From the NCBI RefSeq assembly GCF_009742705.1, contig NZ_WPCU01000003.1:137262-201261 (forward strand): DNA of 64,000 nt. Reading direction: 5' to 3'. Source of the DNA: Auraticoccus cholistanensis. Lineage in GTDB: Bacteria > Actinomycetota > Actinomycetes > Propionibacteriales > Propionibacteriaceae. Numbering within the stretch: the first letter of the stretch is position 1; each line of letters starts with the position of its first letter. Shown here one piece after another: positions 6,806 to 14,738 of the stretch. Under the pieces are notes generated by a model. It had not been told where the DNA came from and did no database searches. It was given only the letters and a program-made list of their open reading frames with translations. A program made the position numbers and the translations under genes.

Positions 6806-7459
6806 TCAGTAGTCGTCGCGGGGCTCGACCTGGCTGGGTCGGTAGCAGCGCAGCGCCGGGGTGTCGGCCTGCAGCAGGATCGACTGGGTGACCAGGGAGC
6901 TGCCGAGCGTGAGCTCGCTGGCGCGGTGCCGCCCGCCCATGGCCAGCGGCAGCCGGTAGGCGAAGCCCTCGGTGATGTCTGGGACCCCCAGCCGTTCCAC
7001 GGCCTCGGTGTAGTGGCGGCTCTCCAGCACCCGCAGCTGGTACTCCGGGTCGCCGAAGCGGCGCAGCGCCAGCTCGAAGTCCTCGCCCCGCTCCGAGACG
7101 ATGTCCATGGCCCCCCAGCGCAGCTTCATCGCGGTGAAGGTGCCCGACTCCGGGATCCACACGATGGTGTCGTTCAGGGCCGTGAGGAACAGCGGCACGC
7201 CGGAGCGCAGGGTCACGCCGCCGTCGGCCTGGAAGGCGACCGGGTCGACGACGCGGACGAACCCGTCGCCCACCAGGCCGATCCCGTGCTCGCGCCACAT
7301 CCGCAGCACCGGCTCGGGCAGCTCGCCCTCGTACCTCTCGATGGTCGACGCGGGCATCTCCGACACGGTGCGGAAGACCGGGAAGATCGGTCCTGTGTGC
7401 TGGACCGGTGCGGCCTGCTCGGGCTCGGGTCGACGGGTCCAGCGTGAGAACAGCCCCAC
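6806..7459 (-). CDS. GAD-like/DUF1851 domain protein (Tdi1-immunity-like)
   Basis: The 217-residue product has an N-terminal GAD-like part (PVLRMWREHGIGLVGDGFVRVVDP) and a C-terminal DUF1851 part (ITEGFAYRLPLAMGG). The same arrangement occurs in Tdi1-type immunity proteins that neutralise Tde-like DNase toxins, and in many orphan proteins. Start: GTG at 7459, with the strong ribosome binding site GAAGGAGGAGG 5-6 nt upstream. No toxin gene is adjacent; its neighbours are a MATE exporter and a phosphatase, so an immunity role is only a hypothesis (orphan immunity gene or domesticated regulator). Confidence 0.75.
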   Translation of the reverse strand: MGLFSRWTRRPEPEQAAPVQHTGPIFPVFRTVSEMPASTIERYEGELPEPVLRMWREHGIGLVGDGFVRVVDPVAFQADGGVTLRSGVPLFLTALNDTIVWIPESGTFTAMKLRWGAMDIVSERGEDFELALRRFGDPEYQLRVLESRHYTEAVERLGVPDITEGFAYRLPLAMGGRHRASELTLGSSLVTQSILLQADTPALRCYRPSQVEPRDDY

Positions 7460-7525
7460 GGTGCCTCCTCCTTCGTCAGCGGGTCGGCGCCAGGGTGGCA
7501 CACGCCGGGGTCCCGGACCCACCGC

Positions 7526-8851
7526 TCAGACCCCCAGCCGCATCCAGCGCGTCCCGCGGGCCCGCGCCACCAGGGCCACCGCCCGCGCCAGCATCCACAC
7601 GCAGTACGCCGCCCACAGCCACGCCAGCCCCGCACCGCTCCAGCCGACCAGCGCCGCCAGCGGCACGTACACCACCGTGGTGGCCACGCTGGCCAGGGCG
7701 AGGTAGCGGGCGTCCCCGGCGCCGATCAGCACGCCGTCGAGGACGAACACCACGCCGCTGAGCGGTGTCACCACGGCGACCACCACCAGCACCTGCCGCA
7801 CCAGCGACTGGACCGCAGGGTCGGGGGAGAACAGCGGCACGTACAGCGGGCTGGCCGCCCACACCACCACCCCGAAGACCACCCCGGCCACGACGCCCCA
7901 GCCGACCATCCGCCGCATCAGGCTGCGGACCACGCCCGCCTCACCGGCCCCGAGGTAGCGGCCGACGATGGCCTGGGCGGCGATGGCGATCGCGTCCAGG
8001 GCGAAGGCCAGGAACACCCACAGGCTGTTGACCACCTGGTGGGAGGCCAGGGTCACCGCCCCCAGCCCGGCGGCCACCGCGGTGGTGGTGAGGATGGTGC
8101 CCTGCATCGCCGCCGTCCGCAGCACCAGCCACACGCCGGTGCGCACCGCCGCCAGCACCCCGCCCGGGTTCCAGCGCCAGTGCACGCCCTCACGCCGCGC
8201 CCCGCGCAGCACCGTCCTGGCCAGGAACACCGCTCCGGCGCTCTGGGCCAGCACCGTCCCGGTGGCGGCGCCGGCGATGCCCATCCCGGCGCCGTAGACC
8301 AGCACGACCGACAGCACCATGTTGACCACGTTGGTGCCGATGGCCACGTAGAGCGGGGTCCGGGTGTCCTGCAGCCCGCGCAGCACGCCGGTGGCCGCCA
8401 GCACCACGAGCACCGACGGCAGCCCCAGGGCCACGATGCCCAGGTAGCGGCGGCCCTGCTCGACCACCACCGGGTCGTCGGAGTAGAGGTCGACCAGCGG
8501 ACCGGCCCCCAGGCCCACCACGGCGGCCGCGGCCACCCCGATGAGCAGGGCCAGCGTCATCCCGTCCAGACCACCGGCGAGCGCGCCCCGCAGGTCGCCC
8601 GCGCCGAGGCGCCGCGCCACCGTGGCGGTGGTGCCGTAGGCCAGGAAGATGCACAGCGAGACGACGACGCCGACCACGCTGGCCGCCGCACCGAGCCCGG
8701 CCAGGGACTGGGTGCCGAGGTGCCCGACCACGGCGGTGTCGACCATGATCAGCACCGGCTCCGAGAGCAGGGTGGCGAAGGCGGGCAGGGCCAGGGCGAA
8801 GATCTCCCGGTCCAGGCCCCGCCGCTGCTGGGAGGTGGTCTCGGCAGGCAC
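7526..8851 (-). CDS. MATE family efflux transporter (DinF-like)
   Basis: A 441-residue, roughly 12-helix antiporter of the MATE/DinF group. The N-terminal segment REIFALALPAFATLLSEPVLIMVDTAVVGHLG is the classic MATE start, and the two half-repeats are visible (second half begins near GVWLVLRTAAMQGTILTT). It probably exports cationic or hydrophobic compounds using Na+ or H+. Start: GTG at 8851 with TACGGT 6 nt upstream (leaderless). It is divergent from the Zn-alcohol dehydrogenase, with only 40 bp between the starts. Confidence 0.93.
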   Translation of the reverse strand: MPAETTSQQRRGLDREIFALALPAFATLLSEPVLIMVDTAVVGHLGTQSLAGLGAAASVVGVVVSLCIFLAYGTTATVARRLGAGDLRGALAGGLDGMTLALLIGVAAAAVVGLGAGPLVDLYSDDPVVVEQGRRYLGIVALGLPSVLVVLAATGVLRGLQDTRTPLYVAIGTNVVNMVLSVVLVYGAGMGIAGAATGTVLAQSAGAVFLARTVLRGARREGVHWRWNPGGVLAAVRTGVWLVLRTAAMQGTILTTTAVAAGLGAVTLASHQVVNSLWVFLAFALDAIAIAAQAIVGRYLGAGEAGVVRSLMRRMVGWGVVAGVVFGVVVWAASPLYVPLFSPDPAVQSLVRQVLVVVAVVTPLSGVVFVLDGVLIGAGDARYLALASVATTVVYVPLAALVGWSGAGLAWLWAAYCVWMLARAVALVARARGTRWMRLGV

Positions 8852-8857
8852 CGGACC

Positions 8858-8885
8858 ACCGTAGGTGCTGCCGCGCCCCTAGGGT
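8858..8885. promoter_or_regulatory. Divergent leaderless promoters of the MATE and alcohol dehydrogenase genes
   Basis: Minus strand: TACGGT (8858-8863) is 6 nt from the GTG at 8851. Plus strand: TAGGGT (8880-8885) is 6 nt from the GTG at 8892. Both genes would be transcribed without a 5' UTR from a 40-bp shared region. Confidence 0.5.
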
Positions 8886-8891
8886 GGTTCG

Positions 8892-9923
8892 GTGCGCGCA
8901 GTGAGCTACTCCCGGTACGGGGAGCACCCGCAGCTGGTCGAGCGGCCGGCGCCGCGGTGCCCCGCCGACGGGGTCGTGGTGCGGGTGGAGGCGACCGGCG
9001 TCTGCCGCTCGGACTGGCACGCCTGGCGCGGCCACGACCCGGTGCCGCTGCCGATGGTCCCCGGTCACGAGTTCGCCGGCACGGTGCACGAGGTGGGCGC
9101 GGACGTCCGGGGCTGGCGGGTGGGGCAGCGGGTCACCGCCCCGTTCGTGCAGGGCTGCGGGCGCTGCAGCTGGTGCGCGGCCGGCGAGGCGCAGGTGTGC
9201 CCCGACCAGCAGCAGCCGGGGTTCACCCGCGACGGCAGCTTCGCCGAGCTGGTCGTGGTGACCGCGGCCGAGCTCAACCTGGTGGCGCTGCCGGACGCGG
9301 TGGACCCCGTCTCGGCCGCCGCCCTCGGCTGCCGGGTGGCCACCGCCCACCGGGCCCTGACGGTCCACGGCCGCCTCGCCGCCGGGCAGTGGCTGGCCGT
9401 CCACGGCGCCGGCGGCGTCGGCTTGTCGGCGGTGATGATCGGACGCGCGCTGGGCGCCCGGGTGCTCGCGGTGGACGTCAGCGCGGCGGCCCGGCAGCGG
9501 GCGTCCGAGCTGGGGGCCGAGGTCGTGCTGGAGCCGGGGGAGCGGCTGGCCGAGCAGGTGCGCGAGGTGACCGGGGGCGGGGCGCACGTGTCGGTGGACG
9601 CGGTGGGTGCCCCGGCCACCGTGGCCGCCTCGGTGCACTGCCTGCGTCCCCGCGGCCGGCACGTGCAGGTGGGTCTGCTGCTCGGCGCCGACGCGCTGCC
9701 GCCCGTGCCGATGGGGCCGGTGGTGGCCTCCGAGCTGTCCCTGCACGGCTCCCACGGCATGGCCGCGGTCGACTACCCGGCGCTGCTGGAGCTGGTCACC
9801 ACCGGTGCGCTGCGGCCCGCGGAGCTGGTCGGCCGGGTGGTGGGGCTCGCCGAGGCCGGGGACGTGCTGGCCACCCTCGACGCCCCGCAGCCGGTGCCGG
9901 GGATCACCGTCGTCCGCCTCTGA
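8892..9923 (+). CDS. Zinc-dependent alcohol dehydrogenase (MDR superfamily)
   Basis: A 343-residue medium-chain dehydrogenase. Catalytic zinc ligands are C38 (GVCRSDWH) and H58-E59 (PGHEFAG); the structural zinc site is C88, C91, C94 and C102. The Rossmann motif GAGGVG lies near residue 173, followed by VLAVDVS, whose Asp at the end of beta-2 suggests NAD(H) preference. The substrate is unknown. The GTG start at 8892 has a -10 box 6 nt upstream and no ribosome binding site. It converges on the MFS gene; a very long hairpin separates them. Confidence 0.93.
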   Translation: MRAVSYSRYGEHPQLVERPAPRCPADGVVVRVEATGVCRSDWHAWRGHDPVPLPMVPGHEFAGTVHEVGADVRGWRVGQRVTAPFVQGCGRCSWCAAGEAQVCPDQQQPGFTRDGSFAELVVVTAAELNLVALPDAVDPVSAAALGCRVATAHRALTVHGRLAAGQWLAVHGAGGVGLSAVMIGRALGARVLAVDVSAAARQRASELGAEVVLEPGERLAEQVREVTGGGAHVSVDAVGAPATVAASVHCLRPRGRHVQVGLLLGADALPPVPMGPVVASELSLHGSHGMAAVDYPALLELVTTGALRPAELVGRVVGLAEAGDVLATLDAPQPVPGITVVRL

Positions 9924-9962
9924 GGCGGGCGGCCCCTGGGCGCTCCTGGCAGCCAGGAGCAG

Positions 9963-9982
9963 GAACTACACCCGTGTAGTTC
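9963..9982. promoter_or_regulatory. Perfect inverted repeat, operator-like
   Basis: GAACTACAC-CC-GTGTAGTTC is a 20-bp palindrome with 9-bp arms, 40 bp after the alcohol dehydrogenase stop. It is AT-richer than its surroundings. It could be a TetR/MarR-type operator or a small terminator, but no promoter or regulator gene adjoins it. Confidence 0.45.
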
Positions 9983-10017
9983 TCCCCAGCTGTGGACGCG
10001 GCTGTGGATGCACGCAG

Positions 10018-10076
10018 GCTGTGGATGTACGGAGGGCCCGGGACGAGTCGTCCCGGGCCCCCCGTGCATCCACAGC
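10018..10076. terminator. 59-nt hairpin, bidirectional terminator
   Basis: A near-perfect palindrome with 29-nt arms: the inner 27 bp (10034-10060, GGGCCCGGGACGA-G-TCGTCCCGGGCCC) is perfect, and GCTGTGGATGTACGG pairs with CCGTGCATCCACAGC outside it. It lies between the convergent dehydrogenase and MFS genes. A second CTGTGGATGCAC copy at 10002-10013 matches the 3' arm even better, so an alternative fold exists. Confidence 0.8.
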
Positions 10077-10094
10077 CCCCGTGCGCGTCAGGCG

Positions 10095-11627
10095 TCAGGC
10101 GTGGGCGGTGACCTCGGCGCCGCCGACCAGCTCGGGGCCGTCGGCGCGCTCCAGGTCGTCGCTGCGGTCGTCCTGGGCCGCGGGCGGGCGTCCGGGCAGC
10201 ATCACCGCCAGGGCGACGGCGGCCAGGGCCAGCACCGCCGCGACGGTGAACGCCAGCTCGATGCCGCCCATGTGCGCCTGGACGCTCGGCGTCCCGGACT
10301 CCTCCAGGGCGGCCCAGCGCACCGACATGACCGTCACCAGCAGCGCGGTCCCGGCACCGCCGGCCACCTGCTGCAGCGTGCCCACGAGCGCGGAGCCGTG
10401 GGAGTACTGCCGCGGCGGCAGGCTGTTGAGGGCGGCCGTCATGGTCGGGGTGAAGGTGAGACCCAGGGTCAGCATCATCACGGTGTAGAGGACCACCAGC
10501 AGCACCATCGGGGTCTCCAGGTCGGCGCGGCCGAACAGCAGCAGCAGCGCCGCCAGCGCGGCCACCCCCGGCAGCACCAGCACCCGCGGGCCGACCCGGT
10601 CGTAGAGCCGGCCGACGAGCGGACCCATCAGGCCCATCATCACCCCGCCCGGCATCACGAACAGGCCGGTCTGGGCCGGGCTGAGCCCCCGCAGGTCCTG
10701 CAGGTAGATCGGGATCAGGATGCCGGAGCCGAGCAGGGCGCCGAAGGCCACCATCATGATCCCCAGGCCGATGGTGAAGGTGCGGCTGCGGAAGGTCCGC
10801 AGGTCGAGCAACGGGCGGTCCTGCTTCTGCAGCCCCAGCTGGCGCAGCACGAACAGGGCGAGCGCGAGCACGCCCACGCCGAGCGGCACGAGCATGGTGG
10901 CGATGTTGCCGCCGAAGCTCTCACCGAGCTGCGTGAGGCCGTACACCAGGCCGCCGAAGCCGAAGGCCGACAGCACCACCGAGAGCACGTCGACCGGCGC
11001 CTTGGAGGTGGTGCCGAAGTTCTTCAGGCGGAACGCCCCGGCCACCAGCATGGCCAGCGCGATCGGCAGCACCAGCCCGAAGACCCAGCGCCAGCCGAAG
11101 GCGTCCTGAATCAGGCCGGATGCGGTCGGTCCGAGGGTGGGGGCGACCGCGATGACGATGGAGATGTTGCCCATCACGCGTCCCCGGCGGGCGATCGGCA
11201 CCAGGGTCAGCACGGTGGTCATCAGCAGCGGCATCATCACCGCGGTCCCGCTGGCCTGCACGATCCGGCCGACCAGCAGCACGGCGAAGGTGGGCGCCAG
11301 CGCGCAGGCCAGGGTGCCGGCGCTGAACAGCCCGAGGGACAGGAAGAAGACCGTGCGGGTGGTCAGCCGCTGCAGCAGGAAGCCGCTCAGCGGGATCACC
11401 ACGGCCATGGTCAGCAGGAAGGCGGTCGTCAGCCACTGGGCCACGGTGGCGTCGACGGAGAACGCCACCATCAGCCGGGGCACGGCGACCGACATCGTGG
11501 TCTCGTTGAGGATGAGCACGAAGGCCGACAGCAGCAGGATGGGGATGATCCCGCGGGTGTCCTGGCTGGGCGGCGCCTCGGGGCGGGGCAGGGTCTGGGG
11601 CACAGCGGGTCCTTCCAGGCGGGTCAT
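10095..11627 (-). CDS. MFS drug efflux transporter (DHA2 family)
   Basis: The 510-residue major facilitator has about 13-14 hydrophobic helices. The first, IIPILLLSAFVLILNETTMSVAVPRLMVAF, has the DHA2 pattern with an acidic residue in helix 1, and motif C-like GxxxGP sequence follows (APTLGPTASGLIQDAFGWRWVF). It is related to the LmrB/EmrB class of multidrug exporters. Start: ATG at 11627 (MTRLEGPAVP); upstream codons are charged and non-conserved. It is divergent from the amidohydrolase gene across 228 bp. No adjacent TetR gene was found. Confidence 0.92.
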   Translation of the reverse strand: MTRLEGPAVPQTLPRPEAPPSQDTRGIIPILLLSAFVLILNETTMSVAVPRLMVAFSVDATVAQWLTTAFLLTMAVVIPLSGFLLQRLTTRTVFFLSLGLFSAGTLACALAPTFAVLLVGRIVQASGTAVMMPLLMTTVLTLVPIARRGRVMGNISIVIAVAPTLGPTASGLIQDAFGWRWVFGLVLPIALAMLVAGAFRLKNFGTTSKAPVDVLSVVLSAFGFGGLVYGLTQLGESFGGNIATMLVPLGVGVLALALFVLRQLGLQKQDRPLLDLRTFRSRTFTIGLGIMMVAFGALLGSGILIPIYLQDLRGLSPAQTGLFVMPGGVMMGLMGPLVGRLYDRVGPRVLVLPGVAALAALLLLFGRADLETPMVLLVVLYTVMMLTLGLTFTPTMTAALNSLPPRQYSHGSALVGTLQQVAGGAGTALLVTVMSVRWAALEESGTPSVQAHMGGIELAFTVAAVLALAAVALAVMLPGRPPAAQDDRSDDLERADGPELVGGAEVTAHA

Positions 11628-11855
11628 GTCGGTGTCGACCCGGGTGAGCAGAGGAACTCGTCGTCGAGTATGAGAGGCCCGGGCGCGCGGCAACCGGGAC
11701 GCGCTCGAGCGTATCGAAGTCAAGCCGTCGGCACCGACAGTTATTCCCGCCCGCAGGGGAGCTTCCGGGCGGACCCGGGGACCTCCCCGGCGCGCCCGCG
11801 TTCACACCGGGGCGACCTGCTGCCGCGGGGCCGCCCGCGGTGGCAGACTGCGCGC
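11628..11855. promoter_or_regulatory. Divergent intergenic region, MFS / amidohydrolase
   Basis: The region holds a small palindrome GTCGG-CA-CCGAC (11727-11738) followed by an AT-richer stretch (ACAGTTATTCC), and CAGACT at 11844-11849, 6 nt before the GTG at 11856, as the amidohydrolase -10. I see no gene here. Confidence 0.4.
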
Positions 11856-13415
11856 GTGCCGCAGCCGTACGACCCCGTCGCCAGCCCCTTCCGACCCCTG
11901 CTGCTGCGCGGCGTGCGACGGGTGGCCGTGTCCGGCCGGCGGGACGAGGAGCCGGTCGACGTCCGGCTGGCCGACGGCCGGGTGGCCGAGGTGGGACGGC
12001 GGCTGGCCGCGGCCGGGGCGGAGGTCGTCGACGCCGGCGGCAGCTGGGCCCTGCCGGGGTTGTGGGACCAGCACGTGCACCTGGGCCAGTGGGGGATGAC
12101 CTTCAGCCGGCTCGACACCGCCGGCGCGGCACGTCCCTCCGACGTGCTCGACCAGGTCGCGGCCCGGGTCCGTGAGCTCGACGCCGCCGGCGCGCCCCGC
12201 CAGCAGGTGGTGACCGGGTTCGGGCACCGCACCGGCGCCTGGTGGGAGCCGGCCCGGGTGGACGAGCTGGACCGGGTCAGCGGCGGTCACCCGGTGGTGC
12301 TGATCAGCGGTGACGTCCACAGCTGCTGGATGAGCTCGGCGGCGCTGTCCCTGCTGGGGCTGCCGCCGCGCACGGGCCCGCTGGAGGAGCTGGAGTGGTT
12401 CCAGGTGCAGCCGCGGCTGCTCCAGCTGCCCGGTGCGGCCGAGCAGAACGAGGCCGGCGTGGCCCAGGCCGTGCGGGCCGCCGCCGCCCGCGGCGTGGTC
12501 GGCGTCACCGACTTCGAGTTCGCCGCCAACCACCGGCTCTGGCCCCGGCGGCTCGCCTCGGCGGCGCTGCCGCTGCGCGTCCGGGCCGGCGTCTACCCCG
12601 AGCTGCTGGAGGAGGTGGTGGCCCTCGGGCTGCGCACCGGGTCGCCGCTGGCGCCCGAGCACGACCCCGCCGGGCTGCTGCGGATGGGACCGCTCAAGAT
12701 CATCTCCGACGGCTCCCTCAACACCCGTACCGCCTGGTGCTGCGAGCCCTACGCCACCAGCTCGGCGCAGCTGGCCGGGCAGCCCACCACCGGCACGGTG
12801 AACTACCCCGCCGAGCAGCTGGCCGACCTGCTGCGACGGGCCACCGCCGCCGGGCTCGAGGTGGCCGTGCACGCGATCGGGGACGCCGCCGTCGGAGCGG
12901 CGGCGGACGTGTTCGCCGCCACCGGCGCCCGCGGCAGCGTGGAGCACGTGCAGCTCGCCCGGGTCGAGGACCTCGCCCGGCTCGCCTCGCTGGGGGTGCG
13001 GGCCAGCGTCCAACCGGTGCACCTGCTCGACGACCGCGACGTCACCGAGCTCAACTGGCCGGGCCGGGCGGACCGCTGCTTCATGTTCCGCACCATGCTC
13101 GACCTGGGCGTCGAGCTGCGGTTCGGCTCCGACGCGCCGGTCGCCCCGCTCGACCCGTGGCAGGCGATGGCCGCCGCGGTGCACCGCTCGGGCGACGACC
13201 GCGAGCCCTGGCACGCCGAGCAGGCCGTCACCGCCGCCGAGGCGCTCGCCGCCTCCACCGACGGCGTCCCCGCGCTCGTCCCCGGGGCGCCGGCCGACGT
13301 CGTCCTGGTCGACCGGGACCCGCTGGCCGAGCAGCCCGGCAGCGCGGCCGTGGCCGCCCACCTGCGCTCGGTGCAGGTGCTGGCCACCGTGGTGGCCGGC
13401 CGGCGCACCGTCTGA
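11856..13415 (+). CDS. Amidohydrolase family 3 (YtcJ-like) metal-dependent hydrolase
   Basis: The 519-residue product belongs to the YtcJ/DUF1446-free branch of amidohydrolases (PF07969-like). It has an N-terminal beta sandwich, the metal-binding HxH in WDQHVHLGQWG (about residues 70-80), the segment GPLKIISDGSLNTRTAWC, H in VAVHAIGDAA, SVEHVQL, and the Asp in FGSDAPVAPLDPW, in the expected order. Substrate unknown; relatives act on N-substituted formamides, cyclic amides or exoenzyme regulators. The start GTG at 11856 is leaderless (CAGACT 6 nt upstream). It converges on the YibE/F gene with a 25-bp gap. Confidence 0.9.
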   Translation: MPQPYDPVASPFRPLLLRGVRRVAVSGRRDEEPVDVRLADGRVAEVGRRLAAAGAEVVDAGGSWALPGLWDQHVHLGQWGMTFSRLDTAGAARPSDVLDQVAARVRELDAAGAPRQQVVTGFGHRTGAWWEPARVDELDRVSGGHPVVLISGDVHSCWMSSAALSLLGLPPRTGPLEELEWFQVQPRLLQLPGAAEQNEAGVAQAVRAAAARGVVGVTDFEFAANHRLWPRRLASAALPLRVRAGVYPELLEEVVALGLRTGSPLAPEHDPAGLLRMGPLKIISDGSLNTRTAWCCEPYATSSAQLAGQPTTGTVNYPAEQLADLLRRATAAGLEVAVHAIGDAAVGAAADVFAATGARGSVEHVQLARVEDLARLASLGVRASVQPVHLLDDRDVTELNWPGRADRCFMFRTMLDLGVELRFGSDAPVAPLDPWQAMAAAVHRSGDDREPWHAEQAVTAAEALAASTDGVPALVPGAPADVVLVDRDPLAEQPGSAAVAAHLRSVQVLATVVAGRRTV

Positions 13416-13440
13416 TCCTTCCCCTCGGAAGAGGCCGGGG

Positions 13441-14715
13441 TCACTGGATGTCGAGCAGCTCGTCGCCCTCGTTGCGGGGGCGGCTCTGGTCGGGGGAGAG
13501 CTCGGGCTCGCCCTCGCGGCGGGTCAGGCTGACCAGGGCCGCACCGACCGCGGTGGTGAGCGGCAGCGCCGCCACCAGGCCGATCGAGCCCACCATGGTC
13601 CGCAGCACCTCGCCGGCGAACTGCTCCTGCTGCACGACCTCCAGCAGCGGGCGGCCGTAGATGGTGATGAGCAGCAGCACGCCGAGGGTGGCGCCGGCGG
13701 TGGCGAAGGCGATGGTGTAGACGGTGGAGGCGATGTGGTCGCGGCCGATCCGCATCGCCCGGCTGAAGATCTTGCCGGCGTCCTTCTCGGTCTCGGCCAG
13801 CTCCCAGACCGCGGAGGCCTGGGTGATCGTGACGTCGTTGAGCGCGCCCAGGCTGGCCACGATGATCCCGCAGATGACCACGGAGGTGAGCTGGAGGTCC
13901 GGCGCGGAGTTGGACAGCAGGAAGTCGTCCTCGGCCGCCACCCCGGTCAGGTGGGCCCACTTCACCGCCGCGAACGACAGCGCCGCCGAGATCACCAGCC
14001 CGAACAGCGTCCCGATCAGGGCCGTGGACGTCCGCGCGCTGAACCCGTGGGTGGCATACAGGACGACGAACATGATCGCGGCGCTGCCGATCAGCCCCAC
14101 CATCACCGGGTTCGATCCGCTGACCAGGGCCGGGAACATGAACTGGATCATCACGAACCCGGCGAAGCCCAGCCCGAGCATCGCGATCAGCCCGCGCAGC
14201 CGCGCCACCGCCACGATGGAGCCGATGAACAGCAGCCCGAAGACGGTCAGCGGCAGCTGGCGGGAGAAGTCGGAGAACTGGTAGCCGGCGGGGGCGTCGG
14301 GGATCGGCACCCGGATCAGCCGCACCCGCTGCCCCGGCTCGACCCCGGAGGCGTAGACGGCGGCGGTCAGCGTGACGTTGACGGTCTGGCCGCGCTCGGG
14401 ACCCTGCAGCATCTCCACCGACAGGTCGGCGCAGGTGCTCTCGAAGCTCGGGTTGGACCCCTCCAGGCCGTCGCAGTTGATCTCGTTGACCGCCGTCACA
14501 CGTCCCTCGGGGGTGGTGACGCCCTCCACGGAGTAGGTGGAGGCGTCGGAGCGGATGTGCTGCTGCACGTCCGTCGGCCACATCGCGATCAGCCCGACCA
14601 GCGTCCAGACCGCCAGCGGCACGAGGACCACGACCATGATCCGCATGGCCCGCCGCTGCCGCTCGGCCGACTCCGGGCTGCCGGGCCCGCTGTGGTGGAG
14701 GTGGGTGTGAGACAC
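13441..14715 (-). CDS. YibE/F family membrane protein
   Basis: The 424-residue product has one N-terminal helix (about 24-45), an extracytoplasmic domain (about 50-155) and then a block of about seven helices typical of YibE/F: QLPLTVFGLLFIGSIVAVARLRGL, SARTSTALIGTLFGL, LGALNDVTITQASAVWEL, MRIGRDHIASTVYTIAFATAG. The acidic/Asn motif GALNDVT is the family signature. Function is unknown; some members have been linked to transport. It begins with a His-rich N-terminus (MSHTHLHH), start GTG at 14715. Divergent from the DUF3152 gene. Confidence 0.92.
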   Translation of the reverse strand: MSHTHLHHSGPGSPESAERQRRAMRIMVVVLVPLAVWTLVGLIAMWPTDVQQHIRSDASTYSVEGVTTPEGRVTAVNEINCDGLEGSNPSFESTCADLSVEMLQGPERGQTVNVTLTAAVYASGVEPGQRVRLIRVPIPDAPAGYQFSDFSRQLPLTVFGLLFIGSIVAVARLRGLIAMLGLGFAGFVMIQFMFPALVSGSNPVMVGLIGSAAIMFVVLYATHGFSARTSTALIGTLFGLVISAALSFAAVKWAHLTGVAAEDDFLLSNSAPDLQLTSVVICGIIVASLGALNDVTITQASAVWELAETEKDAGKIFSRAMRIGRDHIASTVYTIAFATAGATLGVLLLITIYGRPLLEVVQQEQFAGEVLRTMVGSIGLVAALPLTTAVGAALVSLTRREGEPELSPDQSRPRNEGDELLDIQ

Positions 14716-14724
14716 GCTGTCGCC

Positions 14725-14730
14725 TAGTCT
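14725..14730 (+). promoter_or_regulatory. -10 element of the DUF3152 gene (leaderless)
   Basis: TAGTCT lies 8 nt before the GTG at 14739. It supports choosing that GTG over the TTG/GTG codons at 14730 and 14733, which overlap or abut the hexamer. Confidence 0.5.
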
Positions 14731-14738
14731 TGGTGGTC

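Noticed and set aside
10008-11855. N-terminal 600-residue extension of the amidohydrolase frame.
   Set aside because: It is His/Gln/Arg-rich antisense of the MFS gene; the amidohydrolase fold begins at GTG 11856 behind a -10 box.
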